Below are positions 37,837 through 47,593 of a stretch of DNA of 64,000 nucleotides, one piece after another. Numbering within the stretch: position 1 is the first letter of the stretch; every line of letters starts with the position of its first letter. Position numbers and translations under genes: made by a program. The DNA is from Paramagnetospirillum magneticum AMB-1 (GTDB taxonomy: Bacteria; Pseudomonadota; Alphaproteobacteria; Rhodospirillales; Magnetospirillaceae), in contig NC_007626.1 in the NCBI RefSeq assembly GCF_000009985.1, forward strand, positions 4,271,943 to 4,335,942, read 5' to 3'. The notes under the pieces are model-generated. The model was not told the DNA's origin. It saw nothing but the letters and a program-made list of their open reading frames with translations, and made no database searches.

Positions 37837-38053
37837 ATGAGATACCGCCTGCTCCTCGTCGACGAGCCCCCCCCCCCCCGGGGACGATCACCACTGGTGG
37901 GTCGCCCGCTCCGTCGAGGCTGCGGTCGGATGCGTGGAGGAACACGGCGCCCCCGACTTCGTCAGTTTCGGCAACGACCTCGGCGAAGGCGTTCCCGAAG
38001 GGCCGCGCGGCAGACTAAAGGCCGTCCGAAGGGAGGCGGACGCAGAATCCTGA
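37837..38053 (+). pseudogene. Frameshifted cyclic-phosphate-processing receiver (cREC)-like gene
   Basis: From ATG 37837 the frame reads MRYRLLLVDEPPPP and then enters a 13-C run. Removing one C joins it to a frame reading DDHHWWVARSVEAAV, then CVEEHGAPDFVSFGNDLGEG, ending at TGA 38051-38053. This matches the start of small cREC-type receivers (LFLDDxRxPP...VRSxEEA...DFISFDHDLGE), but the protein stops after about 71 residues and the DHDLGE motif is altered to GNDLGE. It is either a decayed remnant or a gene switched by slippage in the C tract. It follows the coiled-coil gene by 7 bases. Confidence 0.55.
37867..37879. repeat. 13-C homopolymer followed by four G
   Basis: Thirteen consecutive C and then GGGG lie within the first third of the broken cREC-like gene. 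Runs of this length slip easily in replication and in sequencing. Twelve C would keep the downstream reading frame open. Confidence 0.9.
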
Positions 38054-38076
38054 TTGCCGCGCCTCGTCCCAACCAG

Positions 38077-38161
38077 TGGTGGCCCCTGCCGGAATCGAAC
38101 CGGCACGCCCGAAGGCGAGCGATTTTAAGTCGCTTGCGTCTACCAGTTCCGCCAAGGGGCC
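38077..38161 (-). tRNA. tRNA-Leu (anticodon UAA)
   Basis: 85 bases with the CCA end encoded. The acceptor stem GGCCCCU pairs with AGGGGCC, the discriminator is A, and the T-arm GCCGG-UUCGAUU-CCGGC is intact. The anticodon loop reads CUUAAAA, giving UAA. A long variable arm (GCUCGCCUUCGGGCGU region) is typical of class II tRNA-Leu. The 3' end faces the accessory genes at 37.1-38.05 kb, the usual side for integration at tRNA genes, but no integrase or duplicated 3' end was found. Confidence 0.97.
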
Positions 38162-38455
38162 TTGGGGGAAGTCCGCACCCGTTCGAGGCGGTGCCGACCT
38201 TATAGCGCACCCCGGCGTGCGCCCCAAGCCCCTGTGGACTCCATTCGACCCGAACCAAACACTCATTGCTAATATGAGTACATCCATATTAAATGATGTA
38301 GCGGCTCGTTCTTGGGGATACCTGCCGCCAATAAATCACTTTCGGCGTGCACACGCGCGGCGAACCTGAGGGGGTCGGGCGGCTCTCGGGCGCTGCCCGT
38401 TGCCTCCAGGGCCGGTCGAGGTGACTGACGTCTTTCAGGGGAAGGAACAGGATCG
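38162..38455. other. Intergenic region between tRNA-Leu and a chemoreceptor
   Basis: 294 bases with no gene. The first part should hold the tRNA promoter (minus strand). An AT-rich patch near 38260-38335 contains TACATC...GATGTA inverted arms. AGGGGAAGG before 38456 is the ribosome site of the next gene. Nothing else is recognised. Confidence 0.5.
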
Positions 38456-40783
38456 ATGGGTTTTGGCATCGCCGCGCGCTTCGGCGCCGCATTGGTCGCC
38501 ATGTCGGTGGGCACCGCCGCGACCATGGGATGGTTCAGCAACAACCACGCGGTCACGCTGATCGAGCAGGCGGAACAACGGGAGCTGATGGGGCGCTTCG
38601 AGCAATTGTCGGACGCCATCGGCGGCTCGGCCGATCAGGCGCAAGCCATGGCCGCCCTGGTGGCCAATCTGCCGGGAATTCCCCATCTGGTGGCCACGGG
38701 AAGCCGCGACGCGCTGGCGGCGCAGATGGTGCCGGTGTTCAAGGCCATGGCGCAGCCCTTCGGCATCGAGCAGTTCCAGTTCCACACTCCGCCCGCCACC
38801 TCGTTCCTGCGCGCCCACTCTCCGGCCAAGTTCGGCGACGACCTTTCGGCCATTCGCCAGACCGTGGTGGAAACCAATGCCACCCAAAAACCGACCCATG
38901 GCCTGGAATATGGCGTGGCCGGACTGGGCGTCCGCGGCCTGATGCCGCTGTTCGACGAGGGCCGGCACATCGGGTCGGTGGAGTTCGGCCTCTCCTTCGG
39001 CCCGCCTTTCTTCACGGAATTCAAGAAGTCGTTCGGCGTCGATGTGGCCCTGCATGTCAAGGCCAAGGACCAGTTCAAGGTCTTCGCCGGCACCATCGCC
39101 CAGTCGGCGCTGGAGCCCGCCGAGATCGCCGCCGCCCTGGGCGGCCGCGACATCATCAAGGCGGTGGAGGACGGCAAGGGCGGCCGCACCGCCGTACTGG
39201 GCCGGGCGGTGAAGGATTACAGCGGCAAGCCGCTGGGCGTAGCCGAGATCGCCATGGACGCCAGCCACTACGCCGCCCAGCTGGCCGAGGCCCGGCGGAC
39301 CATGGCCGGACTGATTCTTGGCGCCATCCTGGTGTCGATCGTCCTGAGCGTGCTGCTCAGCCGGACCATCACCCGGCCGGTCCTGGCCATGAGCGCCGCC
39401 ATGGACCGCATCGCCAAGCGGGACTTCGCCGTGGACATCCACGGCCTCGACCGCAACGACGAGATCGGCCACATGGCCCGCGCCGTCGAAGTGGTGCAAA
39501 AGGAGGTGGAGCGCACCGCCGAACTGGAAGTGGCGCAGCAGCGCAACCTCGTCGAGCTGGAGAAGGGGCAGAAATCCCTGAAGGACGGCATGCAACTCCA
39601 GTTGGAGGGCATCGTCGAAGCCGCCATGCAGAGCAACGAGGCCGGCGTGGTGCTGGCCCGCATGTCGGGGTCGGTGCGCCGCGCCTCCGAGCAAAGCCAG
39701 TCCATCGCCAGCGCCATCGAGCAACTTGTGGCGTCGGTGGGCACCATCGCCCAGTCCTCGGAAATCGCTGCGGGGGAGGCCTCGGACGCCGAGGCCGCCG
39801 CCAAGGAGGGCGTCTCGGCCACCGCCGCCGCCCGCCGGGCCATGGACGGGTTGCTGGAAGCGGTGTCCGACGTGGGCGGCAAGATCGAGGCCCTGTCCAA
39901 CGCCTCCGACCAGATCGCCGCCATCATCGACCAGATCGAGGCCATCGCCGGCCAGACCAACCTGCTGGCGCTGAACGCCACCATCGAGGCGGCGCGGGCG
40001 GGCGAGGCGGGCAAGGGCTTTGCCGTGGTGGCGGGCGAGGTCAAGACCCTGGCCAACCAGACCGCCAAGGCCACCGTGGACATCCGTGCCCGCATCGAAG
40101 GCCTGGTCAGCGACATGAACGGCGCCCGCGCCTCCATGGAACGCTCGCGGGGCGCCGCCAATGACGGCATGGCCGCCGTGGGCCAGGTCACCGGCGGCCT
40201 GGAGGCCATCGCCGGGCGCATCGATGGCGTGACGCGGCGCATGCACGACATCGCCGGCATCCTCAGCCAGCAGAACGCCGCCGCCACTGAGGTCTCCTCG
40301 GCCACCGGCGAGATCGCCTCGCTGTCCGAGCACAATCTGGAGGAAATCGCCCAGGTCCTGGGCGCCATGACCGAGGCCGCCTCGGTTCTCGACCGCCGGG
40401 CTGAGGATTTCGCCAAGCTGGGCACCTCGGAGACCCTGCTGCAGGTGGCCAAGAATGACCATATCCGCTTCAAGCGCTCCATCATCGACCGCATCATGGG
40501 CCGCAACGACCTGACTCCGGACAGGCTGGCCGATCACCACACCTGCCGCCTGGGCAAGTGGTACGACACCCTGAAGGACGACCGCCTGACCGGCCTGGGC
40601 GCCTATGGCCGCCTGCTCGATCCCCATCAGCGTGTCCACGCCCACGGCAAGCGGGCCTTGGAACTCCACGCCCGGGGCGAGACCCTGGCCGCCATGGCCG
40701 AGGTCGATCTGCTCAACCAAGCCTCGCACGAGGTTTTGACCCTGCTGGAGGAAATGGCCCAGGCCCTTCGTGCCGCCGCCTAA
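38456..40783 (+). CDS. Chemoreceptor with Cache sensor and C-terminal CZB zinc domain
   Basis: 775 residues. TM1 about 8-28, a long periplasmic Cache-type sensor (about 35-280; the segment MPLFDEGRHIGSVEFGLSFG is typical of the DAHK/sCache_3 group), TM2 about 284-304, HAMP, and a signalling domain with ATIEAARAGEAGKGFAVV. It ends with a chemoreceptor zinc-binding (CZB) domain (about 665-770): NDHIRFKR, DHHTCRLGKWYD, DPHQRVHAHG and NQASHEVL carry the expected His/Cys ligands. CZB domains sense zinc or hypochlorous acid through the Zn-Cys bond. AGGGGAAGG precedes the ATG. Confidence 0.94.
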   Translation: MGFGIAARFGAALVAMSVGTAATMGWFSNNHAVTLIEQAEQRELMGRFEQLSDAIGGSADQAQAMAALVANLPGIPHLVATGSRDALAAQMVPVFKAMAQPFGIEQFQFHTPPATSFLRAHSPAKFGDDLSAIRQTVVETNATQKPTHGLEYGVAGLGVRGLMPLFDEGRHIGSVEFGLSFGPPFFTEFKKSFGVDVALHVKAKDQFKVFAGTIAQSALEPAEIAAALGGRDIIKAVEDGKGGRTAVLGRAVKDYSGKPLGVAEIAMDASHYAAQLAEARRTMAGLILGAILVSIVLSVLLSRTITRPVLAMSAAMDRIAKRDFAVDIHGLDRNDEIGHMARAVEVVQKEVERTAELEVAQQRNLVELEKGQKSLKDGMQLQLEGIVEAAMQSNEAGVVLARMSGSVRRASEQSQSIASAIEQLVASVGTIAQSSEIAAGEASDAEAAAKEGVSATAAARRAMDGLLEAVSDVGGKIEALSNASDQIAAIIDQIEAIAGQTNLLALNATIEAARAGEAGKGFAVVAGEVKTLANQTAKATVDIRARIEGLVSDMNGARASMERSRGAANDGMAAVGQVTGGLEAIAGRIDGVTRRMHDIAGILSQQNAAATEVSSATGEIASLSEHNLEEIAQVLGAMTEAASVLDRRAEDFAKLGTSETLLQVAKNDHIRFKRSIIDRIMGRNDLTPDRLADHHTCRLGKWYDTLKDDRLTGLGAYGRLLDPHQRVHAHGKRALELHARGETLAAMAEVDLLNQASHEVLTLLEEMAQALRAAA

Positions 40784-40906
40784 AAACCGGCCTTTAAAGG
40801 ACCTGAAACCGGCCCGCAACATTGACAGATGGCGGGCCGGCCTCTATCTCTTGCCGGTCGCGATAGGCCCCTTCGGGGGTCCGCTCACTTATCTTGGGGA
40901 AGCTTC

Positions 40907-43612
40907 ATGTTCGGCGCCCTTGCCCGGCGGATCTTCGGAACCGCCAACGACCGTGTACTCAAGCCGCTGAAGAAGCATGTCGAGGCGGTCAACGCCTTGG
41001 AACCTGCCTTCGAGAAGCTCTCCGACGACGAGCTGCGCGCCAAGACCGCCGAGTTCCGCGCCCGGCTGGAGTCCGGCACCGAACTGAACGACCTGATGGC
41101 CGAGGCTTTCGCCACGGTGCGCGAGGCCGCCAAGCGCACGCTGGGCCAGCGCCACTTCGACGTCCAACTGCTGGGCGGCATGGTGCTGCATCAGGGCCGC
41201 ATCTCGGAAATGAAGACCGGTGAAGGCAAGACCCTGGTCGCCACGCTTCCGGTCTACCTCAACGCGCTCACCGCCAAGGGCGTGCACGTGGTCACCGTCA
41301 ACGACTATCTGGCCAAGCGCGATTCCGAGTGGATGGGCCAGGTCTACCGCTTCCTCGGCCTGACCGTCGGCGTCATCGTCCACGGCATGGATGACCTGGA
41401 GCGCCAGCAGGCCTATGCCTGCGACGTGACCTATGGCACCAACAACGAGCTGGGCTTCGACTATCTGCGCGACAACATGAAGTTCCGCCTGGAAGAGATG
41501 GTCCAGCGGCCCTTCAACTACGCCATCGTCGACGAGGTCGACTCCATCCTGGTGGACGAGGCGCGCACGCCGCTGATCATCTCGGGGCCCACCGAGGACA
41601 ATTCCGACCTCTACCGCCTGGTGGACAAGCTGATGCCGTCCCTGGTGGCCGAGGACTTCGAGAAGGACGAGAAGGTGCGCGCCGTAACGCTCACCGACCG
41701 CGGCACCGAGCACGTGGAAGAGATGCTGCGCACCGCCGACCTGATGAAGGGGACGCTGTACGACATCGGCAACGTCTCCCTGGTCCATCACGTCAACCAG
41801 GCGCTGCGCGCCCACAAGCTATTCACCCGCGACGTGGACTACATCGTCAAGAATGACAAGGTCATCATCATCGACGAGTTCACCGGCCGCATGATGGAAG
41901 GCCGCCGCTATTCCGAGGGCCTGCATCAGGCCCTGGAGGCCAAGGAAGGCGTGACCATCCAGAACGAGAACCAGACCCTGGCCTCGATCACCTTCCAGAA
42001 CTATTTCCGCCTGTACCCCAAGCTGGCCGGCATGACCGGCACCGCCATGACCGAGGCCGGCGAATTCGCCGAGATCTACAACCTCGAAGTGGTCGAGATT
42101 CCCACTAATCTGGCGGTCAGCCGCACCGACCACGATGACGAGGTCTATCGCACCGCCAAGGAAAAGTACGAAGCCATCGTCACCCTGATCGAGGAATGCC
42201 GTGGCCGCATGCAGCCGGTCCTGGTGGGCACCACCTCCATCGAGAAGTCCGAGCTGCTCTCGGACATGCTGAAGAAGAAGAAGATCCCGCACCAGGTGCT
42301 GAACGCCCGCTATCACGAGCAGGAAGCCTATATCGTCGCCCAGGCCGGCGTGCCCGGCGGCGTCACCATCGCCACCAACATGGCCGGTCGTGGCACCGAC
42401 ATTCAGTTGGGCGGCAACCTGGACATGCGCACCAGGATGGAGCTGGCCGACGTCACCGACCCGGCCGAGCGCGTCAAGCGCATTGAGGGCCTGAAGGCCG
42501 AAATCGAGGTCAACAAGCAGAAGGTGCGCGAGTCCGGCGGCCTTTACGTGGTCGGTTCCGAGCGCCACGAATCCCGGCGCATCGACAACCAGCTGCGCGG
42601 CCGCTCGGGCCGCCAGGGCGATCCCGGCGCCTCCAAGTTCTTCCTGTCGCTGGAAGACGACCTGATGCGCATCTTCGGCTCGCAGCGCATGGACGGCATG
42701 CTGCAGAAGCTGGGGCTCAAGGACGGCGAGGCCATCGTCCATCCCTGGATCAACAAGGCCCTGGAAAAGGCCCAGCAGAAGGTCGAGGCCCGCAACTTCG
42801 ACATCCGCAAGAACCTGCTGAAGTTCGACGACGTGATGAACGACCAGCGCAAGGTCATCTACGAGCAGCGTAAGGACCTGATGAGCGCCGACGACGTCTC
42901 GGAAGAGATCGTCGCCTTCCGCCACGAGGTCATCGCCGAGATGGTCGCCCGCTGCATCCCCGAGCGCGCCTATGCCGACCAGTGGGATGTGGCGGCCCTG
43001 CACGAGGAGGTTCTGCGCGTTTTCAACCTGGACCTGCCCATCGCCGAATGGGGCAAGGAAGAAGGCATCGCCGACCAGGAAATCCGCGACCGCATCACCG
43101 ACCATGCCGACCGCAAGGCGGCGGCCAAGGTGGCCGAATACACCCCCGACACCATGCGCATGGTGGAAAAGAGCCTGCTGCTGCAGATCCTCGATCAGGC
43201 GTGGAAGGAGCACCTGCTGCAGCTCGACCACCTGCGTCAGGGCATCTCCCTGCGCGCCTACGCCCAGCGCGATCCGCTGAACGAGTACAAGCGCGAAGCC
43301 TTCAACATGTTCGAGCAGATGCTGCTCGACCTGCGCGAGCGCGTCACCTCGGTGCTGGCCCATGTCCAGCTCCGCTTCTCCAGCGAGGAGGAGGCCGAGC
43401 AGGCCCTGGAGCCCCAGCGCCCCGCCCGCACCCAGGAAACCCGCGAGGACCCCGCCTTCTCCTCAGGCGGCAGCGGGGCCCCCTTCGCCCTGGCTCAGCG
43501 CAACACCGCCGTCGACCCCAACGACCCGGCCACCTGGGCCGCCACGCCGCGCAACGCCCCCTGCCCCTGCGGCTCGGGCAAGAAGTTCAAGCACTGCCAC
43601 GGGGCGGCTTAG
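40907..43612 (+). CDS. secA: Protein translocase ATPase SecA
   Basis: 901 residues from ATG 40907 ([11 protein letters not shown]). The motor of the Sec pathway, driving preproteins through SecYEG. Visible: helicase I with [21 protein letters not shown] (Walker B), the preprotein-crosslinking region, motifs [10 protein letters not shown] and [29 protein letters not shown] split across NBD2, the helical scaffold, and a C-terminal zinc site [13 protein letters not shown] for SecB and lipids. GGGGA lies 6 bases upstream. The gene stands alone and ends at a five-hairpin element. Confidence 0.98.
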
Positions 43613-43620
43613 GGTATCAA

Positions 43621-43760
43621 TTCGGGGGCTTTTGCCCCCGATCCCCCGCTCAGGGCGCGATCCCCCGGTCCCTCTTTGATTTTATGAATAAACAAAAAGA
43701 GGTTTGGAGACATGGTCTCCAAGCGGGGTCGGGGCGGCAGCCCCGCCTGGCCCGGATCAA
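43621..43760. repeat. Five-hairpin intergenic element, copy 3
   Basis: CGGGGGC/GCCCCCG (43623-43640); a weaker GC stem in 43645-43670; CCTCTTT/AAAGAGG (43671-43702); TTGGAGAC/GTCTCCAA (43704-43722); GGGGC/GCCCC (43731-43744). The last 80 bases nearly match copy 1; the changes ACTTGT to ACATGG fall mostly in the loop of hairpin 4. It lies between convergent secA and a chemoreceptor gene. Confidence 0.8.
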
Positions 43761-43827
43761 AGGCCTTAAACCTGCACCGTCGCGGCGCTCAGGATGACGA
43801 CGCGCCCCACATTTGACGCTCAGTGTC

Positions 43828-45516
43828 CTAGCTGGCCCGGACCTTGGCCACGAAATCCTGCACGATCCGGCGCAGGGTATGCGCCTCGGCCGCCAGTTCG
43901 GTGGCAGAGGCCAGGACCGTGGCCGAGGCCTGACCGGTATCGCGCGCCGCCGAGGTGACGCCGGCGATATTGCCCGACACCGATTGGGTGCCCTGGGCCG
44001 CCTCCTCCACGTTGCGGGCGATTTCCCGCGTGGCCGCGCCCTGCTCCTCCACCGCCGAGGCAATGGCGGCGGAAATCTCGTCGATCCGGCCGATGGTGGT
44101 TCCGACCCCACGGATGGCATCCACCGCCCGCCCCGTCTCAGCCTGCACCGAAGCGATCTGCTGCGAGATCTCGTCGGTGGCCCGCGCCGTCTGATTGGCC
44201 AGGTTCTTCACTTCGCCCGCCACCACGGCGAAGCCCTTGCCCGCCTCGCCCGCCCGGGCCGCCTCGATGGTGGCATTCAGCGCCAGCAGGTTGGTCTGGG
44301 CGGCAATATCGGTGATCATGGTGACCACTTCGCCGATCCGCTTGGTGGCCTCGGACAGGCCGTGAACGATGGTGTTGGCCTGGGCCGCCTCGTCCACGGC
44401 GTCGCGGGCGACGCGGGCGGATTCCGAGACCTGCCGGCCGATCTCGGCGACCGAAGCCGCCAATTCCTCGGTGGCGGCGGCAACGGTCTCCACATTGGCG
44501 GCGGCATGCTCCGAGGCGCCGGCCACCTCTTCCGCCCGGACGGCGACCTGCTCGGACAGAGTGGACAGCGCCTGGGCCGTGTGCTCCATCTCGGCCGAGG
44601 CCCCGGCCACCTTGTCCACCACGACCGAAACGCCGCTTTCGAAGTCAGCGGCCAGGGACTTCATTTCCTGATGATGCCGACTTTCGGCCAGACGCTTGTT
44701 CTCCTGCGCCTCCGCCTCCAGCCGGCCTTTTTCCAGCGCATTGAGCTTGAACACCTGGACGGCGCGGGCGATTTCCCCAACCTCGTCGCCGCGATCCTGC
44801 CCGGTCACCTCCACCTGGGTGTCATTGGCGGCCAGACGCCCCATGACCGCGATGATGCGGTGAATGGGCCGGGCCACCGAGCGGCCGATCAGCGCCGACA
44901 GGGCGAAGCCGAGAACCAGACCAAGTCCGACCAGGCCAAGACTGGCGCTCCGATCGCGGTCGTAGTTCTGCTCGCCCTCGGCGAACATGGTGGCGGCTTC
45001 CCGGCTCTGGAAATCCAGCAATTTGCGCAAGGGGGTGGCCGCCTCACGGAATTTATCCACCCCCTTGCCGCCCACCAGATCGGCAAGGACGCCGTTGGCT
45101 TCGCCGGCGGCGATGCGCGCCCAACTCTCCTGTATAAAGCCCTGGTAGCTCTTGATGCCGGTCTCTGCCTCCCGGGCCAGGGCGGCTTCCTCCGGCGACA
45201 GGCGGCTGGCGGCATACGCATTCCAGGTCTTGTTCAGATCGGCGAGCTGCTTGACGTATTCATCGCGCAGCGCCGCAATGCGGGCGGAATCGGTTTCCAT
45301 AGCCGCGCCGATCACGCGGACGCGGATGCGGTGCAGGGCATCCACGGTTCCCGAAAGATGGATCAACGCCGGGGTCGTATCTTCCGTCACCGCCCGAAAG
45401 CCGTCGTGCATGCGGCTCATACCCAGGATACCGAAGCCGCTGGTGGCGGTCAGGAGCAGCAGCATCAGGACAGTCATGGCCTGAAGCTTGCGGGTGATCG
45501 TCCAATGAAAACTCAT
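43828..45516 (-). CDS. Methyl-accepting chemotaxis protein (4HB sensor)
   Basis: 562 residues; AAAGGTGAG lies 3 bases upstream of the ATG. TM1 about 8-30, a four-helix-bundle periplasmic sensor (about 35-185), TM2 about 188-208 (LGLVGLGLVLGFALSALIG), HAMP, a linker rich in Glu/Lys, and the signalling domain with ITDIAAQTNLLALNATIEAA. It is close in its signalling tip to the receptor at 35137 but its sensor differs. There is no pentapeptide tether. It converges on secA. Confidence 0.94.
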   Translation of the reverse strand: MSFHWTITRKLQAMTVLMLLLLTATSGFGILGMSRMHDGFRAVTEDTTPALIHLSGTVDALHRIRVRVIGAAMETDSARIAALRDEYVKQLADLNKTWNAYAASRLSPEEAALAREAETGIKSYQGFIQESWARIAAGEANGVLADLVGGKGVDKFREAATPLRKLLDFQSREAATMFAEGEQNYDRDRSASLGLVGLGLVLGFALSALIGRSVARPIHRIIAVMGRLAANDTQVEVTGQDRGDEVGEIARAVQVFKLNALEKGRLEAEAQENKRLAESRHHQEMKSLAADFESGVSVVVDKVAGASAEMEHTAQALSTLSEQVAVRAEEVAGASEHAAANVETVAAATEELAASVAEIGRQVSESARVARDAVDEAAQANTIVHGLSEATKRIGEVVTMITDIAAQTNLLALNATIEAARAGEAGKGFAVVAGEVKNLANQTARATDEISQQIASVQAETGRAVDAIRGVGTTIGRIDEISAAIASAVEEQGAATREIARNVEEAAQGTQSVSGNIAGVTSAARDTGQASATVLASATELAAEAHTLRRIVQDFVAKVRAS

Positions 45517-45646
45517 GGCTCACCTTTGATATACTTCTTTTGGACTGCAGCACCCGAACCAGCCCTATCATAGCTGGGCGCCACATCTCCATACCTATAA
45601 TAATAGTGGTGTATAAAACATGAAGTTCCATAGGCCGCCGCCAAAC

Positions 45647-45679
45647 GAAAAAGGGCGGGAGGCCATGGCCTCCCGCCCT
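45647..45679 (-). terminator. Rho-independent terminator of the etfB-etfA-hbd operon
   Basis: A perfect 28-bp palindrome at 45652-45679 (AGGGCGGGAGGCC and its mirror). Read on the minus strand it is followed by TTTTTCG. It starts 23 bases after the hbd stop. Confidence 0.88.
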
Positions 45680-45702
45680 GCGTTCCGTCCGGAACCGCTG
45701 AT

Positions 45703-46581
45703 TTAGCGGGTCGGAACCGGGGTCTCGCCGGTGTAATCGTAGAAGCCGCGGCCGGTCTTGCGGCCCAGCCAGCCGGCCTCCACATACTTCACCAGCAGCG
45801 GGCAGGGGCGATACTTGGTGTCGGCGAGGCCCTCGTGCAGGACCTGCATCACCGCCAGACAGGTGTCCAGACCGATGAAGTCGGCCAGTTCCAGCGGACC
45901 CATGGGGTGGTTGGCGCCCAGCTTCATGGCGGTATCGATGCTGGCCACCGAGCCGACGCCCTCGTACAGGGTGTAGACGGCTTCGTTGATCATGGGCAGC
46001 AGGATGCGGTTGACGATGAAGGCCGGGAAGTCCTCGGCGGCCACTGCCTTCTTGCCCAGCTTCTGGGTCATCTCGGTCACCAGGGAGAAGGTCTCCTCGC
46101 TGGTGGCGATGCCGCGGATCAATTCCACCAGCTTCATGACCGGCACCGGGTTCATGAAGTGCATGCCCATGAACTTGGCGGGACGGTCGGTGGCGGCACC
46201 CAGGCGGGTGATGGACAGCGACGAGGTGTTGGACGCGATATGGGCCTCGGGCTTCAGCACCGGGCAGAGCTGGGCGAAGATGGCCCGCTTGATCTTCTCA
46301 TCCTCGGTGGCGGCCTCGATGACCAGATCGCTATCCGAGAAATCGGCATAGGCGGTGGTGGTCTTGATGTGACCGAGCGTGGCAGCTTTTTCGGCCTCGG
46401 TCAGCTTGCCCTTGGAAAGGGCGCGGTCCAGGTTCTTGGTGATGGTGCCAAGACCCTTCTTCAGGGCCTCCTCGCTGACGTCGAGCAGGATAACGTCGAA
46501 ACCGGCGGCAGCGCAGACTTGGGCGATACCATTGCCCATCTGGCCCGCGCCGATAACACCGATCTTATTGATAGCAGTCAT
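45703..46581 (-). CDS. hbd: 3-Hydroxybutyryl-CoA dehydrogenase
   Basis: 292 residues. N-terminal NAD site IGVIGAGQMGNGIAQVCA, catalytic region with SNTSSLSITRLG and GMHFMNPVPVMKLVE (the catalytic His), and a C-terminal helical domain with GANHPMGPLELADFIGLD. It interconverts 3-hydroxybutyryl-CoA and acetoacetyl-CoA, linked to butyrate/PHB and fatty acid metabolism. It lies 48 bases after etfA and ends the operon with a strong terminator. Confidence 0.96.
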   Translation of the reverse strand: MTAINKIGVIGAGQMGNGIAQVCAAAGFDVILLDVSEEALKKGLGTITKNLDRALSKGKLTEAEKAATLGHIKTTTAYADFSDSDLVIEAATEDEKIKRAIFAQLCPVLKPEAHIASNTSSLSITRLGAATDRPAKFMGMHFMNPVPVMKLVELIRGIATSEETFSLVTEMTQKLGKKAVAAEDFPAFIVNRILLPMINEAVYTLYEGVGSVASIDTAMKLGANHPMGPLELADFIGLDTCLAVMQVLHEGLADTKYRPCPLLVKYVEAGWLGRKTGRGFYDYTGETPVPTR

Positions 46582-46629
46582 TATGAGGCTCCCGGATACT
46601 ATGGCTTCAGCCGTAGGGCAGGTTGACGG

Positions 46630-47565
46630 TTACTTGTTGAGTTCGGAGGCCAGCTCCGGCAACACCTTGAAGAGATCCGCGACCAGACCGTAATCGGCGA
46701 CCTGGAAGATGGGGGCCTCTTCGTCCTTGTTGATGGCGACGATGACCTTGGAGTCCTTCATGCCGGCCAGGTGCTGGATGGCGCCCGAGATGCCGACGGC
46801 GATGTAGAGGTCGGGGGCGACGATCTTGCCGGTCTGGCCCACCTGGAAGTCGTTGGGCACGAAGCCGGCGTCCACGGCGGCGCGCGAGGCACCGACTGCG
46901 GCGCCCAGCTTGTCGGCCACGGCTTCCAGCAGGTGGAAGTTGTCGCCCGACTGCATGCCGCGACCGCCCGAGATGATGATCCGGGCCGAGGTCAGTTCCG
47001 GACGCTCGGACTTGGACAGCTGGCTGCCGACGAAGGACGACAGGGCCGGATCGGCGGCGGCCGACACGGCTTCCACCGACGCGGAGCCGCCCTCGGCCTT
47101 GGCGGCCTCAAAGCCGGTGCCGCGCACGGTGATCACCTTGACCGCGTCCTTGGACTGCACGGTGGCCAGGGCGTTGCCGGCATAGATCGGCCGCACGAAG
47201 GTATCGGGCGACACCACGGCGGTGATCTCGGAGATCTGCGCCACGTCCAGCAGGGCGGCGACGCGGGGCGCCACGTTCTTGCCCCCCGTGGTGGCCGGCG
47301 CCAGGATGTGGGAATAGGACCCGGCAAGGCTCACCACCAGGGCGGCCAGCGGCTCGGCCAGATGGTTGGCGTAAAGGGCGGCGTCGGCCGACAGCACCTT
47401 GGCGACGCCCGCCACCTTGGCGGCGGCCTCGGCCACCGCGCCGATGCCCGAGCCGGCCACCAGCACATGCACGTCGCCGCCGATCTTGGAAGCGGCGGAA
47501 ACGGTGTTCAGCGTGGCGGATTTGAGAGCGCCGCCTTCATGTTCCGCGATAACCAGAATGGTCAT
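46630..47565 (-). CDS. etfA: Electron transfer flavoprotein, alpha subunit
   Basis: 311 residues. N-terminal ETF domain (VIAEHEGG, HILAPATTGGKNVAPRVAAL) and the C-terminal FAD-binding domain with ARIIISGGRGMQ, VGQTGKIVAPDLYIAVGISG and AINKDEEAPIF. With EtfB it passes electrons from acyl-CoA dehydrogenases to ETF-ubiquinone oxidoreductase. A five-hairpin element separates it from etfB, which is unusual for a pair needed in equal amounts. Confidence 0.97.
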   Translation of the reverse strand: MTILVIAEHEGGALKSATLNTVSAASKIGGDVHVLVAGSGIGAVAEAAAKVAGVAKVLSADAALYANHLAEPLAALVVSLAGSYSHILAPATTGGKNVAPRVAALLDVAQISEITAVVSPDTFVRPIYAGNALATVQSKDAVKVITVRGTGFEAAKAEGGSASVEAVSAAADPALSSFVGSQLSKSERPELTSARIIISGGRGMQSGDNFHLLEAVADKLGAAVGASRAAVDAGFVPNDFQVGQTGKIVAPDLYIAVGISGAIQHLAGMKDSKVIVAINKDEEAPIFQVADYGLVADLFKVLPELASELNK

Positions 47566-47593
47566 GTCTTTTCGTTCCTTGTCCTGGCCACGT

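Noticed and set aside
36870..38161. Integrated mobile element at tRNA-Leu
   Set aside because: No integrase and no duplicated tRNA 3' end were found; only a small accessory pocket can be supported.
37888..38369. Several short open frames across tRNA-Leu
   Set aside because: They read through the tRNA and its flanks; no ribosome sites or similarity.
41819..43363. Long minus-strand frame opposite secA
   Set aside because: SecA is certain on the plus strand; the reverse frame is a codon-bias shadow.
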